From positions 1 to 5,388 of the forward strand of contig JABMDG010000059.1 of the NCBI GenBank assembly GCA_015904045.1: a stretch of 5,388 bases of DNA, given 5' to 3'. Shown in pieces: positions 1 to 5,231 of the stretch; within the stretch, counting starts at the first letter, position 1; each line of letters opens with the position of its first letter. Origin of the DNA: Nitrospira sp. GTDB taxonomy: Bacteria > Nitrospirota > Nitrospiria > Nitrospirales > Nitrospiraceae. Under the pieces are notes generated by a model. That model did no database searches and was not told where the DNA came from. It saw nothing but the letters and a program-made list of their open reading frames with translations. The position numbers and the translations under genes were made by a program.

Positions 1-1
1 T

Positions 2-442
2 GCGCGTGAACTGACGGTCAAGCTGCCCACCGCATCCGAGGTGATCCGGACGCTTGCGGAGAAACGGCTTGTGCGTCGGCGCCAGCAGGAGGCCGATCAT
101 CGTATCGTCACGGTGCATCTCACGGCTCTGGGAGCGAAGGCCGGAAAGGTCTCGAGCGGATGGCCGGAGATTTTGTCTGCTGCGACGGAGCAACTGACTG
201 TGGAAGAACAGGTCAGTCTATTGTCCGCGCTGGTGAAGCTCATTCGGGTGTTGCAGCTAAAGGGTGAGATCCCTGTCGCGCGCATGTGTGTCTCGTGCCA
301 GTATTTCAGCCAGAATGTGCATAAGAGCGGAGACAAGCGGCACCACTGTCAGTTTTTCGATGTGCCGTTCGGTGATCAGTCCCTCCTTCTCGATTGCCCG
401 GAATATGTCGGGACTCCCATCAAAATGGCAAAAAAGGCCTGA
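2..442 (+). CDS. MarR-family winged-helix regulator with Cys-rich C-terminal tail (5' end missing)
   Basis: This is the 3' part of a transcriptional regulator; the reading frame is open to the window edge, so the true start lies upstream. An in-frame GTG at 41 is internal to the DNA-binding domain and is not the start. The visible part begins near the recognition helix (TASEVIRTLAEKRLV). It continues into the MarR wing, recognisable by ADHR followed by VHLTALG, and then a dimerisation helix around LTVEEQVSLLSALVKLIRVL. After the domain comes a tail with four cysteines: a CxxC pair (codons 287 and 296), a cysteine preceded by HH (347) and one in DCPE (395). I recall similar tails in a MarR subgroup. 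The cysteines could bind a metal or Fe-S cluster, or act as a redox switch, but the ligand is inference. It stops with TGA just before a hairpin terminator and faces the two minus-strand lipoprotein genes. Its targets cannot be told from this window. Confidence 0.8.
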   Translation, partial: ARELTVKLPTASEVIRTLAEKRLVRRRQQEADHRIVTVHLTALGAKAGKVSSGWPEILSAATEQLTVEEQVSLLSALVKLIRVLQLKGEIPVARMCVSCQYFSQNVHKSGDKRHHCQFFDVPFGDQSLLLDCPEYVGTPIKMAKKA

Positions 443-449
443 TTCTCTC

Positions 450-496
450 GGCGGCCCCCTGACGATTGTGTGAGGATGAGGGGCCGCCTGTTTTGT
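450..496 (+). terminator. Intrinsic terminator of the MarR-family gene
   Basis: A perfect 9-bp GC-rich inverted repeat, GGCGGCCCC (450-458) and GGGGCCGCC (480-488), with a 21-base loop, is followed by TGTTTTGT. It begins 8 bases after the TGA stop. On the opposite strand the nearest T-run is about 13 bases beyond the stem, so any bidirectional use for the convergent lipoprotein operon is uncertain. Confidence 0.75.
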
Positions 497-524
497 CTAG
501 ATGTGAAGCGGGCTTGGGCGATCG

Positions 525-1073
525 CTATCTGACGGGTAGGTCTATCCTGTCCGTATACAGCGGGCGGTCCGCCTCGATCCGGGAAAATACGTCATCCAAA
601 GCCAACTGAAGCGCCGATTCGATAGGCTCACGGTCCGACGCCGTGATCCATCGGGCCACTGAGCCTGCCGCCGTGTGTTCGGCGAGATACGTTTTGACGA
701 GCCGGTCTCCCTCGTGTATCTCCCCCTGCAGCCGGATATGGTAGTGGTAGCGCCCTTGCCGATCGGTCAGCGCCAATTTCGTGGTGATGTGGAGTGCGAG
801 ATCGGCGGAGTTGGTGAAGACCGAACTGAATGTTTCCCGCCGCCGCGCGTAGCGAATGATTGCCTGGCTTAGATCCTGATGCGGCCACTCCAGCAGGGTA
901 ATTCCCGGCCTATGGTCTGCGCCCTCGAGCGCAAGCGGCCCGACTGTTATCTGGAGCGATCTGGGAATCGTCGTGGAAGCGGAACCGGCGGGAAGCGGAT
1001 TGACATGGATACGGTGTACGCATCCGGTCGAAAGGATCAGCAGGAGGGCGAGGATTCCAACGGGCATAGGCAT
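525..1073 (-). CDS. Putative lipoprotein of unknown function
   Basis: The 182-residue protein is not recognised. The N-terminus has a short hydrophobic stretch (residues about 5-15, GILALLLILS) ending in STGC with C18, which looks like a lipobox. The -3 Ser is unusual and there is no basic residue before the hydrophobic core, so the signal is atypical. If lipidated, the protein would sit in the cell envelope. The mature part appears to be mixed strand/helix, with alternating hydrophobics at about 92-118 and a helix near 150-168. No catalytic motif is seen. The ATG at 1073 is the most upstream start, since the frame closes with TAA about 15 codons earlier and no GTG or TTG intervenes. No clear Shine-Dalgarno precedes it, and a second ATG lies at 1067. 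It follows the TPR-like lipoprotein gene by 62 bases on the same strand, suggesting one operon and possibly translation dependent on the upstream gene. Confidence 0.65.
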   Translation of the reverse strand: MPMPVGILALLLILSTGCVHRIHVNPLPAGSASTTIPRSLQITVGPLALEGADHRPGITLLEWPHQDLSQAIIRYARRRETFSSVFTNSADLALHITTKLALTDRQGRYHYHIRLQGEIHEGDRLVKTYLAEHTAAGSVARWITASDREPIESALQLALDDVFSRIEADRPLYTDRIDLPVR

Positions 1074-1135
1074 ACCGGCGGCGTCAGGAGATCGTCTTCG
1101 AGCAGACGGATACCATGATTATCTCGAGCATCAAA

Positions 1136-1621
1136 CTAAGGACTGGTCTGACTGGGGGTTGGGGACACGATCGTCAAGTCTTTAAGCGCTCGCGTAGCCT
1201 GTTCCCGGTATCGCTGTTCCGTCGGATTGGTATAGGTCTCAACCACTCGTTGATAGGTTGCACGGGCTTGGTCGGTTTGTTGGTTGATGGCAAAGTACCG
1301 ACCGAGCGCGATCCAGTTTTGCGCCGCTGTTTCCCTGGCCGTTTTCATCAGCGCGAACTCCTGTTGGGCATGAGACGTTCCCTGTAGTTGCACGCGTTTC
1401 TTTACCGTTTCAGCCATCTCATCGGCCATGGCTTCGATCTGTTGGTTCTCATGCACGGCAGCCCCTACCCGGTTGGCTTTGAGATGGGAGTAGAAACCCT
1501 CCACATGATCCTTGATGATGTCCGCCCGATGTTGATACGTATCATGCGCACAGCCCGAGAAGGTTAAGACCAAGCTGATTAGGGTGTACGCTGTAAGATT
1601 GTTCAGGAGACGGGAACGCAT
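1136..1621 (-). CDS. Putative lipoprotein with one TPR-like repeat
   Basis: The 161-residue protein starts at ATG 1621, chosen because AAGGA lies 7 bases upstream and a signal peptide begins right there. The frame stays open for 33 more codons to an ATG at 1720, but that extension is proline/cysteine-rich and would bury the signal. Residues 1-23 have a basic start (MRSR), a hydrophobic core and FSGC with C24 as the probable lipidation site; Phe at -3 is off consensus. Residues about 30-80 are strongly helical and charged. Residues about 102-135 match one tetratricopeptide-like unit (NWIALGRYF, then QARATYQRVVETY). The C-terminus is a Pro/Ser/Thr tail. Such proteins usually scaffold envelope complexes, but no specific partner can be named. 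It is the first gene of a likely two-gene minus-strand operon. Confidence 0.7.
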   Translation of the reverse strand: MRSRLLNNLTAYTLISLVLTFSGCAHDTYQHRADIIKDHVEGFYSHLKANRVGAAVHENQQIEAMADEMAETVKKRVQLQGTSHAQQEFALMKTARETAAQNWIALGRYFAINQQTDQARATYQRVVETYTNPTEQRYREQATRALKDLTIVSPTPSQTSP

Positions 1622-1628
1622 CGTCGTG

Positions 1629-1633
1629 TCCTT
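1629..1633 (-). promoter_or_regulatory. Ribosome binding site fixing the start of the TPR-like lipoprotein gene
   Basis: The minus strand reads AAGGA, 7 bases before the ATG at 1621. This supports the 161-residue form over the longer frame opening at 1720. Confidence 0.6.
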
Positions 1634-1690
1634 CTCGCTAGGCACAGCGCATGGGGAGCAATAGATGCCAAGTCTAACATACTTGCCCGG

Positions 1691-1725
1691 GGTAACGGTA
1701 ACAGGGCATGGACAGGGCACTGTCC
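1691..1725. promoter_or_regulatory. Possible operator: direct repeats plus small palindrome
   Basis: Three signals are packed together: a tandem hexamer GGTAACGGTAAC (1691-1702), a direct repeat ACAGGGCA at 1701-1708 and 1712-1719, and a perfect inverted repeat GGACAG-GGCA-CTGTCC (1710-1725). The cluster lies about 70-105 bases upstream of the lipoprotein start on the minus strand and about 240 bases upstream of rubrerythrin. Such an arrangement fits a binding site for a dimeric regulator, but none can be named and chance cannot be excluded. Confidence 0.3.
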
Positions 1726-1948
1726 TTGAATTTCTGCCTGCGTGGCGGGCGATTGTGCTAGAAACTGAAGTGAGGAGAGTGGATGAAGCAGAAAGTCCGC
1801 TCCAGATTAATATGGATGTATTGCCGGATAGGGGACAAGAAAAGCCCTTGAACCGGTTATGACGGCTGCGCTATCTTACAGCACTTTCAAACGAGCATAG
1901 GACCTTCTCATTTGTTATCAGATTGATCCTTTATCGAACATACACAAC

Positions 1949-1956
1949 GGGGAGGA
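1949..1956 (+). promoter_or_regulatory. Strong ribosome binding site of rubrerythrin
   Basis: GGGGAGGA ends 4 bases before the ATG at 1961. It is by far the best Shine-Dalgarno in the window, in line with high expression of rubrerythrin relative to the Fe-S gene downstream. Confidence 0.8.
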
Positions 1957-1960
1957 CAAC

Positions 1961-2386
1961 ATGAGCAAGAGTTTAAAAGGAACCAAGAGCCACGATAATC
2001 TGAAACATGCCTTTGCCGGCGAATCGCAGGCCAACCGACGCTATCTCTACTTCGCGCGGCGCGCCGATATCGAAGGCTATCCTGACGTCGGCGGGCTGTT
2101 TCGAGACACCTCGGAGGCCGAAACCGGCCATGCCTTCGGCCACTTGGACTTTCTGAAGGAAGTCGGTGATCCGGCGACCGGTGTTCCGATCGGCAATACC
2201 GAAACGAACCTCAAGTCCGCTATCGAGGGCGAAACCTACGAGTATACCCAGATGTACCCAGGGATGGCTAAGACCGCACGCGATGAGGGGTTCGCCGAGT
2301 TGGCCGAATGGTTTGAGACGTTGGCGAAAGCCGAGCGTTCGCATGCCAATCGGTTCCAGAAGGGGCTCGATGGTCTGAAGGGGTAG
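1961..2386 (+). CDS. Rubrerythrin-family diiron protein lacking the rubredoxin domain
   Basis: The 141-residue four-helix ferritin-like protein has the complete rubrerythrin diiron ligand set: E21 (in GESQAN), E54 and H57 (ExxH), E91 and E94 (GETYEY), E125 and H128 (ExxH). In the family this site reduces hydrogen peroxide in the cytoplasm and so protects against oxidative stress. Classical rubrerythrins (about 190 residues) end in a rubredoxin-like Fe(Cys)4 domain that feeds electrons to the diiron site. This protein ends soon after H128 and contains no cysteine at all, so it needs an outside electron donor. Its neighbours, a multi-cluster Fe-S protein and a DUF3501 protein, are candidate partners; that link is inference from gene order. 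Start and ribosome binding site are unambiguous. A strong terminator follows the stop codon, so much of the transcript is probably monocistronic. Confidence 0.93.
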   Translation: MSKSLKGTKSHDNLKHAFAGESQANRRYLYFARRADIEGYPDVGGLFRDTSEAETGHAFGHLDFLKEVGDPATGVPIGNTETNLKSAIEGETYEYTQMYPGMAKTARDEGFAELAEWFETLAKAERSHANRFQKGLDGLKG

Positions 2387-2409
2387 TCCAGTTCATTGAG
2401 ATCGATGCG

Positions 2410-2446
2410 AGGGTGGACTAGGACAACCTGGTCCACCCTTTTTTTT
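2410..2446 (+). terminator. Strong intrinsic terminator after rubrerythrin
   Basis: The 13-bp stem pairs AGGGTGGACTAGG (2410-2422) with CCTGGTCCACCCT (2427-2439). There is a single T-G wobble and an ACAA tetraloop, and the hairpin runs straight into eight T residues (2439-2446). It lies between the rubrerythrin stop (2386) and the Fe-S gene start (2489), so expression of the latter needs read-through or its own promoter. It also shows that the in-frame TTG at 2396 and ATG at 2405 are not the real start of the Fe-S gene. Confidence 0.93.
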
Positions 2447-2451
2447 CGATC

Positions 2452-2481
2452 TTGTATTCAGGGGGAATCCCAAGGGACAAT
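2452..2481 (+). promoter_or_regulatory. Weak candidate promoter for the Fe-S protein gene
   Basis: TTGTAT (2452-2457) and GACAAT (2476-2481), spaced by 18 bases, resemble -35 and -10 elements only loosely. They sit in the one place where a promoter is expected, between the terminator and the GTG at 2489. Used as such, they would give a transcript starting almost at the GTG, i.e. nearly leaderless. Confidence 0.2.
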
Positions 2482-2488
2482 ACGAGCT

Positions 2489-4564
2489 GTGAACGGCTTG
2501 AGTTTGCTTAACCCCATCGACGCGACGCGGCTCCAGAAGGAGACGCAGCGGATTTATGAGGTGTGCGACGGCTGCCGCCGTTGTTTCAACCTCTGTCCCT
2601 CGTTCAATACGCTGCTCGACGGCATCGATTCGTACGAAGGCGATGTCGCCAAGCTGACGCAGGCCGATCACCACCGCATCGTCGATGAATGTTACTACTG
2701 CAAGCTCTGTTACAATCATTGTCCGTATACACCGCCGCATCAGTATGCGTTGGATTTTCCACGCCTGATGATCGCGTGGAAAAAGCATCTGGCGACGACC
2801 AGGGGCGTATCCTGGCGGGACCGGTGGCTGATCAAGACGGACGTGCTCGGCACGATCGGCAGCGCGCTGGCTCCCCTGATCAATCGGCTCCTCAGGACCC
2901 GTGTCGTCCGCCTGATCGGAGAGGCCATTGCGGGGGTGCATCGGGATCGTCACGTCTTGAATTTTTCATCCGAGACCTTTGCCCGTTGGTGGAGCCGGCG
3001 TGGCGGGGCGCAGGTGGCAGAAGCTGGGGCGCGAAAAGTGGCGCTGTTCGGCAGTTGCCTCGTGAACTACCAAGCGTCTGATGTGGGGAAGGCCACGGTT
3101 CAGGTGCTGGAGAAGAACGGCGTCCATGTGGTCATGCCGGAACAGCGTTGTTGCGGCATGCCGTCGTTCGACATCGGCGATACGGAGTCGATTCAACAGG
3201 CTGCTGCGGCGAATATCGCATCATTTCTCCCGTGGGTTGAGCGAGGCTATGACATCGTGGTGCCGACAGCCAGCTGCAGTCTCATGTGGAAGCGCGAATA
3301 TCCGGAGGTTGTCGGCGGGGAGGCAGTTAAGAAAGCTGCCGAACGGACTTTCGATGTATGCGAGTGCCGCCGTTGTTTCAACCTCTGTCCCTCGTTCAAT
3401 ACGCTGCTCGACGGCATCGATTCGTACGAAGGCGACGTCGCCAAGCTGACGCAGGCCGATCACCATCGCATCGTCGATGAGTGTTACTACTGCAAGCTCT
3501 GTTACAATCATTGCCCGTATACACCGCCGCATCAGTATGCGTTGGATTTTCCACGTTTGATGATCGCGTGGAAGAAGCATCTGGCGACGACCAGGGGCGT
3601 ATCCTGGCGGGACCGGTGGCTGATCAAGACGGACGTGCTTGGCACGATCGGCAGCGCCCTGGCCCCCCTGATCAATCGGCTTCTCGGGGTCCGTGTCCTC
3701 CGCCTGATCGGAGAGGCCATTACGGGGGTGCATCGGGATCGCCACGTCTTGAATTTTTCATCCGAGACCTTTGCCCGTTGGTGGAGCAGGCGTGGCGGGG
3801 CGCAGGTGGCAGAAGCTGGAGCGCGAAAAGTGGCACTCTTCGGCAGTTGCCTCGTGAACTACCAGGCGTCCGATGTGGGGAAGGCCACGGTTCAGGTGCT
3901 GGAGAAGAACGGCGTCCATGTAGTCATGCCGGAACAGCGTTGTTGCGGCATGCCGTCGTTCGACATCGGCGATACGGCGTCGATTCAACAGGCTGCTGCA
4001 GCGAATGTCGCATCATTTCTTCCGTGGGTTGAGCGAGGCTATGACATTGTGGTGCCGACAGCCAGCTGCAGCCTCATGTGGAAGCGCGAATATCCGGAGG
4101 TTGTCGGCGGGGAGGCCGTGAAGAAGGCCGCCGAAAGGACTTTTGATGTATGCGAGTACCTGATGAAGCTAAGGCGCGACGGCTTGCTGGCGACGGATTT
4201 TCAGAAAAGCCCAGGTCGCGTCGCGTATCAGATTCCTTGTCATCTGAGAGACCAAAACATCGGTTTCAAGTCCAAAGAGTTGATGGAGTGTGCCGGTGCG
4301 CAGGTCGATGTGATCGAAAAATGCTCGGGGCACGACGGCGCATGGTCAGCAAAAACAGAGTTCTTTCCGCTCTCGATGAAAATCGCGGGGAAAGCCGTGC
4401 GGGCGATCGAGCAGGCTCAGGCAGACTTTGTCGCGTCGGATTGCCCGCTGGCCGGATTGCAGTTGGATCAAGCCGGGGCTTCGGCGCACACGGGAGGCAA
4501 GGCGTCCCTCCATCCCATTCAGATCGTCCGTGATGCCTACGGGTTGCCGTCAACCGGATTGTAA
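2489..4564 (+). CDS. GlpC-like Fe-S protein with internally duplicated ferredoxin + CCG module
   Basis: The 691-residue cytoplasmic redox protein is related to GlpC/heterodisulfide-reductase-type CCG proteins. Start GTG 2489 is preferred: AAGGGA lies 11 bases upstream, and the in-frame TTG 2396 and ATG 2405 would put the terminator inside the gene. A TTG at 2498 is an alternative. Unit 1: 4Fe-4S motif C26-C29-C32-C36-P, second motif C68-C71-C74-C78-P, then a CCG domain with C190, CC221-222 and C263 (TASC, as I recall for GlpC, rather than CxxC). Unit 2 repeats this 264 residues later: C293-C296-C300, C332-C335-C338-C342, C454, CC485-486, C527. A single C-terminal domain (557-691) follows, with C584, C601, CSGH at 612-615 and DCP with C652; it is a second CCG domain with reduced cysteines. 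One unit plus this domain would be about 427 residues, so the gene carries an in-frame tandem duplication. At the joint (VCECRRC) the first cysteine spacing is altered. The function is probably electron transfer, perhaps to rubrerythrin. DUF3501 follows after 36 bases. Confidence 0.88.
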   Translation: MNGLSLLNPIDATRLQKETQRIYEVCDGCRRCFNLCPSFNTLLDGIDSYEGDVAKLTQADHHRIVDECYYCKLCYNHCPYTPPHQYALDFPRLMIAWKKHLATTRGVSWRDRWLIKTDVLGTIGSALAPLINRLLRTRVVRLIGEAIAGVHRDRHVLNFSSETFARWWSRRGGAQVAEAGARKVALFGSCLVNYQASDVGKATVQVLEKNGVHVVMPEQRCCGMPSFDIGDTESIQQAAAANIASFLPWVERGYDIVVPTASCSLMWKREYPEVVGGEAVKKAAERTFDVCECRRCFNLCPSFNTLLDGIDSYEGDVAKLTQADHHRIVDECYYCKLCYNHCPYTPPHQYALDFPRLMIAWKKHLATTRGVSWRDRWLIKTDVLGTIGSALAPLINRLLGVRVLRLIGEAITGVHRDRHVLNFSSETFARWWSRRGGAQVAEAGARKVALFGSCLVNYQASDVGKATVQVLEKNGVHVVMPEQRCCGMPSFDIGDTASIQQAAAANVASFLPWVERGYDIVVPTASCSLMWKREYPEVVGGEAVKKAAERTFDVCEYLMKLRRDGLLATDFQKSPGRVAYQIPCHLRDQNIGFKSKELMECAGAQVDVIEKCSGHDGAWSAKTEFFPLSMKIAGKAVRAIEQAQADFVASDCPLAGLQLDQAGASAHTGGKASLHPIQIVRDAYGLPSTGL
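2573..3364 (+). repeat. Tandem duplication unit, copy 1 (792 bp)
   Basis: The first copy of a 264-codon direct repeat encodes residues 29-292 of the Fe-S protein. It begins at TGCCGCCG, the second cysteine codon of the first 4Fe-4S motif, and ends at GATGTATGCGAG. It aligns to copy 2 at a constant offset of 792 with no indels. By eye I count about 36 mismatches (about 95.5% identity), and the first 71 bases are identical. Confidence 0.95.
3365..4156 (+). repeat. Tandem duplication unit, copy 2 (792 bp)
   Basis: The second copy is directly abutted to copy 1 in the same frame and encodes residues 293-556. Only six residues differ from copy 1: R136G, T137V, V140L, A148T, E233A and I243V (copy 1 numbering). 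The other roughly 29 base changes are silent. After its end (GTATGCGAG) the gene continues uniquely into TACCTG, the presumed ancestral continuation. Confidence 0.95.
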
Positions 4565-4600
4565 TTCGGCAAGCATCAATTGTGAAACGCGGGATAGGCG

Positions 4601-5185
4601 ATGAAGCAACTGATACAGGCAGATCTCTTATCCACGACCGACTATGAGCGTCAGCGAGAGTCGTTCCGTGCGCGGATTATCGAGTTGAAACGCCGCCGGC
4701 GGATTGCTCTCGGCCCGTTGATTACGATGGTGTTCGAGAACCGGGACACCTTGCTGTTTCAGATCCAAGAGATGGTTCGGGTCGAGCACATTGTCGAGCC
4801 TTCAAAGATCCAAAATGAGTTAGATGTCTATAATGCGCTTCTGCCGGCGGCTGGTGAATTGAGCGCCACGCTCTTGATCGAGATCACCGAGGAAGCCATG
4901 ATGAAACATTGGCTTGATCAGTTTATGGGACTCGATCACGGAGAAAAGGTGGCGATCGTGGCCGGGGGCGAGCGGGTCTTCGGTGAATTTGAGGGAGGCC
5001 ACAGCCACGACACGAAAATCAGCGCGGTGCATTTCGTCAGATTTCGTCCGACCGCGTCCATGCAACCGGCGATTGCCGATCTTCGACAGCCGGTTCTCCT
5101 CACGGTGGATCATGGTGAATACCATGTTCAAGCGGCCGTGCCGGGCAGCATGAGAGAGGAATGGCTCTCCGATTTGAGCGCGTAA
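4601..5185 (+). CDS. DUF3501 family protein
   Basis: The 194-residue soluble protein has features I associate with DUF3501: an N-terminal LLSTTDYERQRESFRARI segment and a basic patch KRRRRIALGP (residues about 30-39). After these come FENRDTLLFQIQEM and VRVEHI, then YNALLPAAGELSATLLIEI and a C-terminal AVHFVRFRPT segment. No cysteine, signal peptide or membrane segment is present, so it does not itself carry an Fe-S cluster through cysteines. No biochemical role is known to me. The family is often encoded next to a rubrerythrin and a GlpC-like Fe-S protein, which points to a role in the same redox process (inference). The start is ATG 4601 with GGGATAGG at 4591-4598. The gene is 36 bases after the Fe-S gene with no terminator between, so the two are probably co-transcribed. 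Confidence 0.85.
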   Translation: MKQLIQADLLSTTDYERQRESFRARIIELKRRRRIALGPLITMVFENRDTLLFQIQEMVRVEHIVEPSKIQNELDVYNALLPAAGELSATLLIEITEEAMMKHWLDQFMGLDHGEKVAIVAGGERVFGEFEGGHSHDTKISAVHFVRFRPTASMQPAIADLRQPVLLTVDHGEYHVQAAVPGSMREEWLSDLSA

Positions 5186-5196
5186 GCCAGTCTATC

Positions 5197-5231
5197 GGAA
5201 CGTTGAATGCGAAGCATGGAACATTGAGCAT
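5197..5231 (+). repeat. Imperfect short direct repeat before the PTPS-family gene
   Basis: GGAACGTTGAATGC (5197-5210) recurs as GGAACATTGAGCAT (5218-5231), 21 bases later. The repeat overlaps the ATG at 5230, and the second GGAA could serve as a weak ribosome binding site 8 bases before it. The repeat may be chance or a remnant of a short intergenic repeat family. Confidence 0.35.

Larger units (their letters stand above)
1622..1960. other. Divergent intergenic region
   Basis: This 339-base stretch separates the minus-strand lipoprotein genes from rubrerythrin, so promoters for both directions should lie here. I see no sigma-70-like promoter good enough to call. It contains the repeat/palindrome cluster at 1691-1725. 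A 65-codon plus-strand frame (1665-1862) is discussed under rejected items. Confidence 0.6.

Noticed and set aside
1533..1544. Perfect 12-bp palindrome TGATACGTATCA
   Set aside because: It lies inside the TPR-like lipoprotein coding region, where it encodes ordinary residues (HDTYQ). A single isolated palindrome there is best taken as chance.
1665..1862. A 65-codon plus-strand reading frame in the divergent intergenic region, with GGGGAG upstream of its ATG
   Set aside because: The composition is unremarkable, no domain or signal is seen, it overlaps the likely promoter region of both flanking transcripts, and a Shine-Dalgarno-like G-run can occur by chance. Conservation in a relative would be needed to revive it.
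1861..1948. Sigma-70 promoter for rubrerythrin
   Set aside because: TTGTTA, TTATCA and TTATCG elements are present, but no pair gives acceptable sequence and spacing together. A promoter must exist here, but I cannot place it.
2396..2488. N-terminal extension of the Fe-S protein from the in-frame TTG 2396 or ATG 2405
   Set aside because: It would be translated from the terminator hairpin and T-run, lacks a good ribosome binding site, and encodes a segment with no resemblance to the family's N-terminus.
3221..3745. Long minus-strand reading frame across the duplicated region, mirrored at 2393-2953
   Set aside because: Both frames are antisense shadows of the GC-rich Fe-S gene and recur only because the sense sequence is duplicated. 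The silent-site pattern of change fits the sense frame.
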